A stretch of DNA of 64,000 nucleotides, taken from contig NZ_LXYE02000004.1 of assembly GCF_001659685.2 (NCBI RefSeq), positions 1-64,000 on the forward strand, written 5' to 3'. Of the stretch, positions 39,614 through 50,429 are shown one piece after another. The notes below the pieces were generated by a model. The model searched no databases and was not told where the DNA came from. It saw only the letters and a program-made list of their open reading frames with translations. A program made the translations under genes and the position numbers. The stretch's first letter is position 1. Each line of letters starts with the position of its first letter. The DNA is from Labilibacter marinus (GTDB lineage: Bacteria > Bacteroidota > Bacteroidia > Bacteroidales > Marinilabiliaceae).

Positions 39614-41014
39614 TTAACGGGTAGTTTCTAATTGGTGGTAGGTGAAAAATGTAGTTTCATTCTCTTTTATGTCAAATGAAAACGATTCTGAATTTTGAGC
39701 ATTTCCAGATACTTTTAGGTTGACTTGATGATTTCCTTCAGTTAAAGGAATGCGGGTATAATGAATAGCATATGGAAGAGACTGCCAATTCCTAGTATCT
39801 GCTTTTTCGGTTACTGCATTCACAATACTTAATATTGTTCCTAAGGTTTCATCCTGTTGATTGGCCAATTCTTCTAAAGCTTTTTTAGTGGCTAAGCGAG
39901 CTATCCCTTGTGCAAGTTCACGAGCCATCCTATCTTTTAATGACTGAAAGGCAATGGCATTTATATTTTGAGATAATTCGAGCGGGTAGAATTGATCACC
40001 TGCTTGTAAACTAGCTGTGGTGAAAACAGGTTTTCGTTCTACATATTTTGGAAATGCCACTCTTAAAAAGGACATGTTTTTAAAGGCAGATTGCTGATCG
40101 CGACTTCTGCTGCCAATGTAAATAGGAAAGTTAAAACCATAATCTTCATTGGCTAAGGTAATCCAACCATCATTGTAACCTGTATTGGTAAAGTTTATAC
40201 TCCATTCATCTTTAACTGGGCCAAAGCCATTCATCCATAAAAACACCAACGAGCCAGACTCTTCTAGTTGTGGATCGTAGTCAATCTTAAAACTATCTTT
40301 ATAAAAGTTATATTCTTCTGTAAAACCAATTTCGTGTGAAACTCTTAAAATATCTTTTTTTAATTGAGGAGGAGCTCCCAAACTAAATAAATCTTTATAT
40401 TGAGATTCATACGTTTCATACGCATTTCGATAGGCAATAAAGGCATTGTTCTTGTCACCAGATGCATCATAAATCATTCCCATTAAATTATGGGCGAATG
40501 CATCATTGGCATATTTGTTTTTATTTTTTTTGTATTTATCATTTAACTGCTGTAGTAGTATGTTTACTCTTCGGCATTCTACCAATGCTTCTTCGTAACT
40601 TTTAAGCATTAGGTAGTTTAACGATTTGTAATAGTGAACCATTACTGCTTCAAAATCTTCAGGTTTATAGGCTTTTACCATTGGATTCGAAATTAATGCA
40701 AGAGCTTCTGAGCCAACTGATTTTTTATAGTCTTCGTAATATAAATCCGCTTTATTAAAAAATGAATTACTGTTCTCATAATCACCCATCATAAAATTCA
40801 CCATGCCTTTATTCATATAATAAAGAACTCGGTTATTTCCTGTTTCTCCTTTTTTATCGTTGCTTAAAAGCTTATCAGCTGAATTAAAGTCTCCACCTGT
40901 AATAAAGGATTGTAATTGGTGGTTCTTTTCGTAGTATGTTGCACATCCAGCAAAGAATATTGCAACAATAATACTGACAATTAAAATGGCTGCTTTAGTT
41001 TTTTTAATTGGCAT
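39614..41014 (-). CDS. COG3014-type lipoprotein with helical N-terminus
   Basis: A 466-residue lipoprotein (lipobox FAGC, C24). The N-terminal half has TPR-like helical repeats (DFNSADKLLSNDKKG, DYENSNSFFNKADLYYED, YEEALVECRRVNILLQQ). The C-terminal half is mixed beta. The architecture and the position beside an LpoB-like gene fit the COG3014 lipoproteins, which in Proteobacteria also neighbour LpoB. It probably sits at the outer membrane facing the periplasm. It is 107 bases downstream of lpoB on the same strand, with a hairpin between them. Confidence 0.72.
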   Translation of the reverse strand: MPIKKTKAAILIVSIIVAIFFAGCATYYEKNHQLQSFITGGDFNSADKLLSNDKKGETGNNRVLYYMNKGMVNFMMGDYENSNSFFNKADLYYEDYKKSVGSEALALISNPMVKAYKPEDFEAVMVHYYKSLNYLMLKSYEEALVECRRVNILLQQLNDKYKKNKNKYANDAFAHNLMGMIYDASGDKNNAFIAYRNAYETYESQYKDLFSLGAPPQLKKDILRVSHEIGFTEEYNFYKDSFKIDYDPQLEESGSLVFLWMNGFGPVKDEWSINFTNTGYNDGWITLANEDYGFNFPIYIGSRSRDQQSAFKNMSFLRVAFPKYVERKPVFTTASLQAGDQFYPLELSQNINAIAFQSLKDRMARELAQGIARLATKKALEELANQQDETLGTILSIVNAVTEKADTRNWQSLPYAIHYTRIPLTEGNHQVNLKVSGNAQNSESFSFDIKENETTFFTYHQLETTR

Positions 41015-41073
41015 AATAGGAGATATGAGGTAGGTGAATGATTTAATGGGAGTTTGTAGAGGTGAAGTAAGCC

Positions 41074-41107
41074 TTTATTCCATCATAACTAAACATGACG
41101 GAATAAA
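41074..41107 (-). terminator. Hairpin between lpoB and the COG3014-type gene
   Basis: TTTATTCC (41074) and GGAATAAA (41100) are exact complements around 18 bases. No T-run follows on the minus strand, so it may be a processing or attenuation hairpin rather than a full terminator. Confidence 0.35.
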
Positions 41108-41121
41108 AGCAGTCTTGTTTT

Positions 41122-41709
41122 TTATTTATTGATGTATTTTTTAATCTCTTTATCGCCAATCCAAACCACCTCATTGGTTTCTATATTAGTAAGCTCCAGA
41201 TTTGTTTTGTAGAAGTTAACTCTTTCTTTTTTATAGGTATCTACAATAGAGTTGATATCTCCATTCATCATAAAGTCAGCTCCAAGCTCTTTACCCCATT
41301 CTTTGGCTGTTGCCATAGAAGCAAATTCTTGTTGAGCAGCACGTTCTTTTCTAAGTTCTTCACGTTTATCGCCAGCTTGAACTAGACGTACTCTACCGCT
41401 ATTAATAAAAGATCTTTCAACATCCTTAATAAAGGTACCTGCGTTAATATGTTCGTGTGATTTATTATAAATAAGACCAACAACAACAACTGGTTTTTTG
41501 CCTTCGTTTTCTTTGGCGAAATTAGTAATCCAAGCTGCTGAAAGAACTTGTTCTACCATAGCATCTGCTACCATTTTTGAGTCGGTGTCATTCCAGCGTC
41601 CACTTAAGTCTATTGCTTCATCAGGAGATACACGCTCTACTTTGTGAGTTGCACATGAAGACAATAATAAAGCCATAAAAAGTACTGAGGAAAGTAATTT
41701 AGTTTTCAT
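41122..41709 (-). CDS. lpoB: LpoB-like penicillin-binding protein activator lipoprotein
   Basis: A 195-residue lipoprotein, lipobox LLSSC (C19). The mature domain matches the LpoB/YcfM family: DLSGRWNDTDSKMVADAMV, VVVVGLIYNKSHEHINAGTF, GADFMMNGDINSIVD and VWIGDKEIKKY. In Enterobacteria LpoB is an outer-membrane lipoprotein that stimulates PBP1B; no PBP gene is in the window. The ATG at 41709 gives the lipoprotein signal directly, whereas an upstream TTG at 41775 would add 22 charged residues before it. It is in a minus-strand run after ligA and the DUF6913-like gene. Confidence 0.85.
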   Translation of the reverse strand: MKTKLLSSVLFMALLLSSCATHKVERVSPDEAIDLSGRWNDTDSKMVADAMVEQVLSAAWITNFAKENEGKKPVVVVGLIYNKSHEHINAGTFIKDVERSFINSGRVRLVQAGDKREELRKERAAQQEFASMATAKEWGKELGADFMMNGDINSIVDTYKKERVNFYKTNLELTNIETNEVVWIGDKEIKKYINK

Positions 41710-41787
41710 ATTTTTTCGTGTTATGGTTAGATGTTTTTTATTAAGTTTAATTTTTAACCTGTCAATCAAAATCAATTATTGTGCCAA

Positions 41788-42333
41788 TTAACAATTCAAA
41801 ACAGATAAATAATGATTTATTTGTTCGCTTAAATATACAGAGTTTCCTTTTTTGTCTCCAACATCAATCATTAAATCGTGTAAGCCCTTATCAAGATGAG
41901 CACAACCTACTTTAAATTTAGCAAGAGAAGTTTTCAATATATACTCATGTTCAAACTGTTCCTCTTGATATAAATCAATTAAAATATCGAAAGAGTTATT
42001 GGTGTATTGGGCGATGAGTTCATTTTTTGGTTTGTAAAACCAATTAAAGTCTTTAATACCAATGTAATGATGATTAGTATCTCCAATTAAGGTATCTCCG
42101 TTAGGTTTTAGTGGTGAGAAGCCCATTACTTCTACTTTAATATTTAAATCTTTTAAATCCGACTCAATTTTTTTAATCGTTTGTCTATCTTTTTCGATAG
42201 TAGAGTTAAATATTAATCCAACGGATTTTGCTTGTTTTAAATTACAAGCCATGGGTGAGCGTTTTAAGTTTTTTATTTTATGTTTTAATAAAAATGCTCC
42301 AATACGTATTCTAAGCTTTTTAAAGTAGTTCAC
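41788..42333 (-). CDS. DUF6913-like cytoplasmic protein
   Basis: A 181-residue soluble protein, Lys/Arg-rich at the N-terminus (YFKKLRIRIGAFLLKHKIKNL). An alpha/beta body follows (KSVGLIFNSTIEKD, LKDLNIKVEVMGFSPLK, SFDILIDLYQEE, KFKVGCAHLDKG). It resembles a conserved Bacteroidota family of unknown function, DUF6913, from memory. The start is GTG, 4 bases after the ligA stop, so the two are translationally coupled. This suggests a housekeeping rather than accessory role. Confidence 0.65.
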   Translation of the reverse strand: MNYFKKLRIRIGAFLLKHKIKNLKRSPMACNLKQAKSVGLIFNSTIEKDRQTIKKIESDLKDLNIKVEVMGFSPLKPNGDTLIGDTNHHYIGIKDFNWFYKPKNELIAQYTNNSFDILIDLYQEEQFEHEYILKTSLAKFKVGCAHLDKGLHDLMIDVGDKKGNSVYLSEQINHYLSVLNC

Positions 42334-42337
42334 AGAA

Positions 42338-44416
<2,079 letters not shown>

Positions 44417-44444
44417 TTAATGAATGATGAAATGGGAGGCGGAT

Positions 44445-44479
44445 AAAAAAAACCTGCTACTTAACGAATAAATAGCAGG
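44445..44479 (-). terminator. Terminator of the B12 uptake operon
   Basis: On the minus strand CCTGCTA and TAGCAGG form a 7-bp stem around 13 bases, followed by eight T. It lies 25 bases after the stop of the BtuG-like gene. Confidence 0.85.
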
Positions 44480-44504
44480 CTGAAGTTATATTGTGTTGTT
44501 CTTG

Positions 44505-45605
44505 TTATTTGTACAGAACCCAAGCAGGTGCAATTCCTGTTTGGTAACTAGTATTTAAGCTTCCTGTATTGTCGTACACTCTTAACTCTCCAGTAGAAGT
44601 AGTACTTTGTGAAATTAAAACATAAAGCTCATCTGTTTTAGGGTTAACAGATACAGCATTTAATCCATCAATTTCAGCAATTAAAGGCGTAGCTCCAAAT
44701 TCTTTGGTATCAACATTAAATTCAAAAACACCTCCTTTTTGTACCCAGCTTTCATCTGGTAGTTGTACCCAGCTTGCTGCAGATACGTAAATTTTACTTG
44801 CATCCGCGTTAAACGACATAATAGAGCTATAGTTTGTACTTACGTTAGCTAAAGTATATGTTGCAGATAACTCATCAGTAGTTGTGTTAATATATCCTAA
44901 TCCAGTAGTTTCGCTTGAGTTTGAATATGTACTAACTAACGAAACGTAAAGATTATCGCTAGCATCCTTTAAAAAGTATGAAGTTACAGCTGGTGTTTCT
45001 ATAAAACTAACTTGTTCTGTTTCTAAATCAACTACGGCAATATTAGTGTCGTAATTTAAAGCACAATACAATTTACCATTGGCTATTTCTACGCCTTCAG
45101 GACCCCCAGGTACAGCTATTGTTTTTTCAACTTTATTGGATTTAATATTGTATTTGGCAATATAACCTAGAGTTGGAGTTTTCCAAACATCTCCACCGTA
45201 ACAAGATATATATAAATAATCTCCACTCGCTACACAATATCTGGGTTTAATGATATCTGTGCTTACTCCGTTTTTAGATTGTTTCAATGTGCTATCATTC
45301 ACATAAAATATCTCGTCCGTATTGTTACCCATAAAATATATCTTATCGTTGTATTGATAAGCATATTGAGGCTTTCCTGTCATAGATGGACCGTTAACTG
45401 TTTCAAAAAGATAACTATACATTTTAGACTCATCCGTATCAAGGCCAGAAATAGATCCCACAGTACTGGAGTAACTTCCGTAATTAATAACAAAAGCGTT
45501 AGATGCTTTTACAACATAAGATGGTGCCTCTGGTTTAGGATCATCATTTTCACATGAAGTGAAAATTACTCCAAGAATTAAAAATAAAAATAAGTGCTTT
45601 TTCAT
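44505..45605 (-). CDS. BtuG-like surface beta-propeller lipoprotein
   Basis: A 366-residue lipoprotein (lipobox FTSC, C18). The mature part is a seven-bladed-type propeller with YVTN/DUF5074-like blades (AFVINYGSYSSTVGSISGLD, YIAKYNIKSNKVEKTIAVPG, LYCALNYDTNIAVVDLET). It is the second gene behind a cobalamin riboswitch and a TonB-dependent receptor. In Bacteroides, BtuG is a propeller that captures vitamin B12 at the cell surface and hands it to BtuB; the position and fold fit that role. Only 18 bases separate it from the receptor gene, so it is in the same riboswitch-controlled operon. Confidence 0.8.
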   Translation of the reverse strand: MKKHLFLFLILGVIFTSCENDDPKPEAPSYVVKASNAFVINYGSYSSTVGSISGLDTDESKMYSYLFETVNGPSMTGKPQYAYQYNDKIYFMGNNTDEIFYVNDSTLKQSKNGVSTDIIKPRYCVASGDYLYISCYGGDVWKTPTLGYIAKYNIKSNKVEKTIAVPGGPEGVEIANGKLYCALNYDTNIAVVDLETEQVSFIETPAVTSYFLKDASDNLYVSLVSTYSNSSETTGLGYINTTTDELSATYTLANVSTNYSSIMSFNADASKIYVSAASWVQLPDESWVQKGGVFEFNVDTKEFGATPLIAEIDGLNAVSVNPKTDELYVLISQSTTSTGELRVYDNTGSLNTSYQTGIAPAWVLYK

Positions 45606-45623
45606 TTGATTGTTATTGAATTT

Positions 45624-47567
45624 TTAAAATTTATACTTTAATAATACACGATAATTGCTCTCAGGCATAGCGTATTGGTATTGGTTTTGATATACTTCGT
45701 TAAAAATGTTATTGACTTGAAAATCAACTAATAAATCATTGTCCTTAATGTTGAATTTATGGGAGGCCGAAATATTAATAAGTTTGTAAGCATTTAAATA
45801 ATCACCTACTTGATTGTAGTATCGTTCTCCACAAAATGATCCATCAATACCAATGCTTGTTTTTCTAATTTTTCCTGATATAAATGCATTTGCTATATGT
45901 TGCGGAGTATATTCAAGTTGTCTTCCTAAAATATCTGTTTCTAAAGAAGACTCCTTTCTGGTAGCAGAATTATATGCATAATTAGCTCCTGTTTGTATTT
46001 TTATGTTTTTTATCGAAAAATTAGCATCTGTAGAAACCTCAATGCCCTTACTAATAACGCGTAATATATTTTGAGCACTCCAAAAGTTGCCATTAGGAAT
46101 CCATTGAATCCAATTATCTACATCCATATAATATACATTAGATGAGAAATTGAAAATTACTTTATCAGAACATAAAGTATACTTTGCACCTGCTTCATAA
46201 CTCAGCCCTTCTTCAGGAAGTATGTTCTCGTTACCTTCATACCCTTCCTGTCCCCAATATCGATCATTAAAAGTGGGTATTTTATAAGTCTTCTGAGCAT
46301 TAGCTATTAAGCGGATAAGTGAATGATCATCTGTATGTAAAATATAATCTAAACCAAGAGAAGGGGTAAAAGGGGCATCGAACCTAGTGACAAACTGTTG
46401 TCGCATATTTAAACTGGCCTTTAACTTGGGAGTAATACGATATAATAACGCCGCATGTAAATCCAAATTTTCTTCGGTTACCGTTTTATCATAGGCATAT
46501 ACTTTGGGCTTTATATACCTGTAGTTTATATTAGCTTCATAGTTTAGCTTAAATAAGCTTCCTTTATAACCAGCATGCGATACGAAGCGTTGTGTTCCAA
46601 TGGTATTTACTTCATCACCATTGTCAATAGCTTTGTCGTTTACATAACCCGCACCAATTTTTAGTTCATTTTTTTTAATCGTTTTTCTGTAATTAACCCA
46701 ACTTCTAAAGTTGATATCTTCAATAGGTCTTACTTTAGAACTATTGTTTTGAGTCATATTTGGTTGAGCTTCGTGCCTGTTTTTTCCCAACCAAAAGAAA
46801 GAAGTTATTTGCTGATTATTATCAATCTTATAATTTATTTCTTGAAGAATGTTTTGATTCTTTATTGATGAGTTTTTAAGTGTATCTCGTCTATATTTTT
46901 GTTGTTCATAGTCATAGTACTCCGTATTTTCGTATGAGAAATTATTTTCCTTTTGATAATAAACCAATCGAGTTACAGACTCAAATTTACCATTTCCAAC
47001 AAAAACTTTTGCCCCTCCAACATATTCTCCAAAAGAACCCATTGAAGTGAAAGCTTCACCGTGAACACCTTTTGTCCAGTTGTGATTAAATCCCAGCCTT
47101 ACACTACCTCCAATTGACCCAGAGCCTGTAGATGCGGATGAACTGCCAAAGGCTAGGTTAATGTTATCGAAAAGGAAAGTGGGAATGTTACTGGTGTTTG
47201 AACTTCCTAAAGTTAAGGAGTTGATGTTAAGTTCGCCAATTAAAACTGAGGTATGTGTAGATGAAGTGCCTCGGAAACGGAACGATCCTAAACCACCAGC
47301 ATCCGATTTTATATAAACGGGAGAAAACTTGGTAATTAAGTCTGTCAATGAACCACTCATTGCACCAATCTTTTGCATAGGAGTAAATTCCTGAGTTTTA
47401 CTTCCTACCTGATATTTTTTTGAAACGGGAGAAACAATCTCAACTTCTAGAATATGAACAGTATCTTCAAAATTAATATTTGAAAAATCAACCACATTAG
47501 AATTCGACTGAGCATTAGCTCCAATACTCCAGATAATCACCAACAACGCACCAAATACTCGTAACAT
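45624..47567 (-). CDS. btuB: TonB-dependent outer membrane receptor, probable cobalamin transporter (BtuB-like)
   Basis: A 647-residue outer-membrane protein. It has a signal peptide (LRVFGALLVIIWSIGANAQ), a plug domain (about residues 65-180, with GSFRFRGTSSTHTSVLIGELN and GGSVRLGFNHN) and a 22-strand-type barrel ending in F (YRVLLKYKF). It lacks the CarboxypepD-like N-terminal extension of SusC proteins, and its size is that of vitamin B12 or siderophore receptors. The upstream cobalamin riboswitch sets the likely substrate as a corrinoid. It heads the operon with the BtuG-like gene. Confidence 0.88.
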   Translation of the reverse strand: MLRVFGALLVIIWSIGANAQSNSNVVDFSNINFEDTVHILEVEIVSPVSKKYQVGSKTQEFTPMQKIGAMSGSLTDLITKFSPVYIKSDAGGLGSFRFRGTSSTHTSVLIGELNINSLTLGSSNTSNIPTFLFDNINLAFGSSSASTGSGSIGGSVRLGFNHNWTKGVHGEAFTSMGSFGEYVGGAKVFVGNGKFESVTRLVYYQKENNFSYENTEYYDYEQQKYRRDTLKNSSIKNQNILQEINYKIDNNQQITSFFWLGKNRHEAQPNMTQNNSSKVRPIEDINFRSWVNYRKTIKKNELKIGAGYVNDKAIDNGDEVNTIGTQRFVSHAGYKGSLFKLNYEANINYRYIKPKVYAYDKTVTEENLDLHAALLYRITPKLKASLNMRQQFVTRFDAPFTPSLGLDYILHTDDHSLIRLIANAQKTYKIPTFNDRYWGQEGYEGNENILPEEGLSYEAGAKYTLCSDKVIFNFSSNVYYMDVDNWIQWIPNGNFWSAQNILRVISKGIEVSTDANFSIKNIKIQTGANYAYNSATRKESSLETDILGRQLEYTPQHIANAFISGKIRKTSIGIDGSFCGERYYNQVGDYLNAYKLINISASHKFNIKDNDLLVDFQVNNIFNEVYQNQYQYAMPESNYRVLLKYKF

Positions 47568-47664
47568 TTATCATACTAATGCAGCTTGAGGAAAAAAAGA
47601 GAAAGATGCTCTAAAACAAGAATATCTTTAACAGCCTAGCTCCCGAAGCCTTTGTTAAACTATT

Positions 47665-47857
47665 ATTGGTAGGTGTTCTGACTTGCTCTGTTACTAAAGC
47701 CTTCCCATCATATAAAAATGACAGTGGCATTAGATTTTAGTAACTGTTTATTGAGCCTACAGCTGCGGGTACAGTTCCGGAATTTTAATTTTACTTAAGC
47801 ACCGGATTCCCTTTTAATTCTTTGGATGATAATATCCTCCGAAAACCAAATTCGCCA
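47665..47857 (-). ncRNA. Cobalamin riboswitch
   Basis: In the leader of the receptor gene the minus strand carries the conserved pieces of the B12 riboswitch in order: GGAGGATATTATC, GGGAATCCGGTG (47800-47811), GTACCCGCAGCTGTA, GCCACTGTC, GATGGGAAGGC, and the 3' B12 box AAGTCAGAACACCTACC near 47670-47687. It binds adenosyl- or related cobalamins in the mRNA and shuts down receptor expression when B12 is plentiful. The element ends about 100 bases before the start codon. Confidence 0.95.
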
Positions 47858-47865
47858 CAAAAGTA
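47858..47865 (-). promoter_or_regulatory. -7 element for the riboswitch transcript
   Basis: On the minus strand TACTTTTG, a TAnnTTTG match, lies directly before the 5' end of the riboswitch. A -33 TTG at the usual spacing is not clear. Confidence 0.55.
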
Positions 47866-47999
47866 ATTAATTAATTTAGAATAGGAATTACCATTGATAA
47901 AATTGTCCTATTAAAGCTTTTGGAGTTTCTTTTAAATACTACTAATGCAATAATATGTTATAAATAGAATACGATGAGCGGTTTTATTAATCGAAATCT

Positions 48000-48007
48000 T
48001 ATATTTG
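48000..48007 (+). promoter_or_regulatory. -7 element for the divergent propeller lipoprotein gene
   Basis: TATATTTG is a perfect -7 match, 29 bases before the ATG at 48036. The -33 region reads TTTT rather than TTG. No riboswitch pieces are present on this strand. Confidence 0.55.
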
Positions 48008-48035
48008 CAGTTGAATTTAGAAAATAGTTAAATAA

Positions 48036-49133
48036 ATGAAGAAGTTTTTCCAAATATTCCTAATCGCGGTGAGTGTAATTTCAATCATTTCATGTAATAG
48101 GGAATATCCAGATATTACAAGCGAAAAAGGTTTTAACGGACTTTTTGTTCGTAACTACGAAGGAACAGTGACTTATTATAGCGAAATTGATAGCTCGGTA
48201 ACCTCAGATGTTTATTCAGATGTGAATGGAACTTCAATTGGTAATGACCTTTTAGCATTAACTTTATATGATGTTAGAGGATATTTATTGCAAGGCGAGG
48301 GTAGTGGGCAAGAAATTGAAATGATTAACTCAAAAACGTTTGTGTCCTTAGGTAAAATAGGAGGGTTTAACAACCTAACAGATTTAGTTTGTGTTTCAGA
48401 CCAATTTGTATATGCATCCGAAACTACTACTGATGAATCAATGTCTGGTTCTGTATTAATTATGGACAGCCTGACACTGGATATAAATACCACTTTAAAA
48501 GTAGGTAAGAATCCAACGCAATTAGCTTATACCAGAGGAAAAAGAGCTTATGTGGCCAATACAGGCACTGAGGCATATCCGGATTCAACTATAATGGTAA
48601 TTGATGTTACTGAAAAATCTGTTATTGATACTGTTGCTTTGGAGCAAGAATTGGATAATGGAAGTATAGCAAAACTTCAAAGGCCTGTTGAGATGGTGAT
48701 TGATGGTTATCAAAATATTTGGGTTCTTTGTGAAGGAATAGATAATGTTGGAGCAGGTATTGCTAAAGTAAATTTTGTAAGCCATGAGGTAAAAGTATTT
48801 CCTTTTACTAATGAGTATGTAGGGCCAGGTAAAAATGGAATGGTTAGAGGTCGTTTAGGAACCACTATTTTATATGTAAACGATGGAACTTACTCAATGT
48901 CTATTGATGATGAGGAATTACCAACCACTAAATTTTTTAAAGGTGAGTTTGCTGATAAAGTGTTTGATGCCATTGGAGCCAACACCTTTACTACAAATTT
49001 CTATTGTTCAGAAGATGGCGAGAATGGTGAAAATGGAGTTACTTATGTTTTCGATAGACATGGATATAACACCAACGACGCTATGTTTGAAGTTGGTGAA
49101 AAACCACGTCAAATAATATTTGTAAGAGATTAA
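48036..49133 (+). CDS. Second BtuG/YncE-like beta-propeller lipoprotein
   Basis: A 365-residue lipoprotein (lipobox IISC, C20) with propeller blades of YncE/NHL kind (DQFVYASETTTDESMSGSVL, LKVGKNPTQLAYTRGKRAYV, MVIDGYQNIWVLCEGID, and MFEVGEKPRQIIFVRD at the end). It is divergent from the riboswitch-controlled receptor operon and separated by 468 bases. The fold and place suggest a second cobalamin-binding or partner lipoprotein. It lacks its own riboswitch, so its regulation differs. The exact ligand is unproven. Confidence 0.75.
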   Translation: MKKFFQIFLIAVSVISIISCNREYPDITSEKGFNGLFVRNYEGTVTYYSEIDSSVTSDVYSDVNGTSIGNDLLALTLYDVRGYLLQGEGSGQEIEMINSKTFVSLGKIGGFNNLTDLVCVSDQFVYASETTTDESMSGSVLIMDSLTLDINTTLKVGKNPTQLAYTRGKRAYVANTGTEAYPDSTIMVIDVTEKSVIDTVALEQELDNGSIAKLQRPVEMVIDGYQNIWVLCEGIDNVGAGIAKVNFVSHEVKVFPFTNEYVGPGKNGMVRGRLGTTILYVNDGTYSMSIDDEELPTTKFFKGEFADKVFDAIGANTFTTNFYCSEDGENGENGVTYVFDRHGYNTNDAMFEVGEKPRQIIFVRD

Positions 49134-49150
49134 TATTACCCTAGTTTATT

Positions 49151-49459
49151 TTAATCCTCTGAATTTTCAATGGTTTGATCCGTTGAAGTTTCAGGGGATT
49201 TTTTTTGCTTTTTCTTTGACTTTTTAGTTTTCTTTTTTTCGGAGTACCCAGAAATATAAGCTTTCACAAACTCCATAATAGGCTTGCCCATTTCTTTAAA
49301 AATAGAAGAGAAAAAACGTATAGGATTAATATACGATTTAAACTCCATTTTCTTTATCTCCAGTTTTTTTTCGGTTAACCTAATTTCGTACTGAAGTCTT
49401 ACTTTTTCTTCTTTAAAGTCTTCAAAGGATTTTATATGAGAGAAACTATTTTTTGTCAT
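49151..49459 (-). CDS. Small basic protein of the YtxH/holin-like cluster
   Basis: A 102-residue protein. The N-terminal half is a charged helix (FEDFKEEKVRLQYEIRLTEKKLEIKKMEF), followed by an amphipathic region (RFFSSIFKEMGKPIMEFV). The tail is extremely Lys-rich before a final acidic segment. No family is recognised. It is the third gene of a compact minus-strand set and its ATG (49459) overlaps the end of the holin-like gene by 14 bases, so the two are coupled. A TTG start at 49519 would add 20 hydrophobic residues but would overlap the previous gene by 74 bases. Confidence 0.65.
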   Translation of the reverse strand: MTKNSFSHIKSFEDFKEEKVRLQYEIRLTEKKLEIKKMEFKSYINPIRFFSSIFKEMGKPIMEFVKAYISGYSEKKKTKKSKKKQKKSPETSTDQTIENSED

Positions 49460-49820
49460 AATCGGTATAGTTAGGAAAAAACAAATGAATAAAAGCCTGA
49501 ATGATTGGTTTTTGAACAAACTTGCCTTTAAACAAGAAGAATAATAATCCTATTACAAAATAAAAACCTGCTACAATGAAAAATCCTAGTTCTAGGCTAT
49601 CCAGATATCTGCCTATTGCATATGATATAGCAATGGATAAGAAAAACAAAACAAAAAATGCGATATAAAATAAAACCAGTCTTACAGCGATGGCTGCTGT
49701 AAATTTACTTAAGTCTTCAGCAATATGAAGTTTTGTTAAATCAATCTTATTTTGGACATAGGATTCAATTTCTTTTTTTACATCAGAAATCTCATCAGAT
49801 ATACTTTCTTTTTTGCTCAT
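49446..49820 (-). CDS. Holin-X/phage holin III-like membrane protein
   Basis: A 124-residue protein with a helical cytoplasmic N-terminus and two strong transmembrane segments (LVLFYIAFFVLFFLSIAISYAIG and GFFIVAGFYFVIGLLFFLF) joined by a short loop. This is the layout of the Phage_holin_3_6/holin-X family. In Bacteroidota such genes sit in chromosomal YtxH-type envelope clusters and are not phage-derived; no phage gene is nearby. The role is probably envelope stress or membrane organisation. Confidence 0.8.
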   Translation of the reverse strand: MSKKESISDEISDVKKEIESYVQNKIDLTKLHIAEDLSKFTAAIAVRLVLFYIAFFVLFFLSIAISYAIGRYLDSLELGFFIVAGFYFVIGLLFFLFKGKFVQKPIIQAFIHLFFPNYTDYDKK

Positions 49821-49833
49821 AATCTATCTAAAT

Positions 49834-49882
49834 AAAAAATGCCTGTTCAATTTACAGTCAATGTAGTAAAATTGAAACAGGC
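49834..49882 (-). terminator. Terminator or attenuator between the YtxH-like and holin-like genes
   Basis: On the minus strand GCCTGTT-t-CAATTT pairs with AAATTG-ACAGGC across about 15 bases, followed by ATTTTTTATTT. The YtxH-like gene can thus be made alone, with read-through to the next genes. Confidence 0.75.
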
Positions 49883-49952
49883 AACAAAATATTGTACTCC
49901 GAAAGTCTAAAATGTGCAATAATATATAATATTTCGAATATTTATATTGCTA

Positions 49953-50240
49953 TTAATTAGCACCGTGAGTTGGTTCTAAGGTACGTTTATACTCTTCGAG
50001 TAATTTTTCAATTTTACCTTCGATATTGTGAATTTTAGATTTAAGCTCTTCTTTTAATTCACCACCTTTAACTTTCATTTTTTCTTTAGTCGCATTCATT
50101 TCTTTTTCAAGCTCGTGAAGCTTTTCTTTTAATTGTTTGCGAGTTTCTGCTCCATTTTGAGGTGCAAAAAGCAGAGCTGTAGCAGCTCCCATTAATGCCC
50201 CTGCAAATAATCCTCCAAAAAATAAACCACTATTTTTCAT
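49953..50240 (-). CDS. YtxH-like protein
   Basis: A 95-residue protein with the YtxH signature: a short N-terminal Gly/Ala-rich membrane helix (GLFFGGLFAGALMGAATALLF), then APQNGAETRKQL, followed by a long Lys/Glu coiled coil. YtxH-like proteins are small stress-associated envelope proteins of uncertain function. The gene is followed by a terminator, and its promoter candidate lies 40-70 bases upstream. Confidence 0.87.
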   Translation of the reverse strand: MKNSGLFFGGLFAGALMGAATALLFAPQNGAETRKQLKEKLHELEKEMNATKEKMKVKGGELKEELKSKIHNIEGKIEKLLEEYKRTLEPTHGAN

Positions 50241-50281
50241 AACTCTTGATTTTATAATATTAATAAATTTTAATTACTACT

Positions 50282-50312
50282 ATAATATACCACTTTGGCA
50301 GTAAAAAGTCAA
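50282..50312 (-). promoter_or_regulatory. Promoter candidate of the YtxH-like gene
   Basis: On the minus strand TTG is followed after 20 bp by TATATTAT, close to the -7 consensus but lacking the final TTTG. The leader would be about 35 bases. Confidence 0.45.
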
Positions 50313-50340
50313 CTTAAGCACAAAGCTTTTGATATATATG

Positions 50341-50372
50341 TTTTGATTAAACATATCTGTGAGTTAAATTTG
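50341..50372 (+). promoter_or_regulatory. Promoter of the relA/spoT-type gene
   Basis: TTTTG (50341-50345) and TAAATTTG (50365-50372) are separated by 19 bp, a full match to the Bacteroidota housekeeping promoter. The ATG follows 57 bases later. Confidence 0.75.
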
Positions 50373-50429
50373 ACCGTCGGCAAATATGAACACTAATATT
50401 GTGCCAGATTTATTACGAAAGCAACAATT

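Noticed and set aside
49446-49820. Prophage remnant suggested by the holin-like protein
   Set aside because: No other phage gene is nearby, and the gene sits in a YtxH-type envelope cluster that is common in this phylum.
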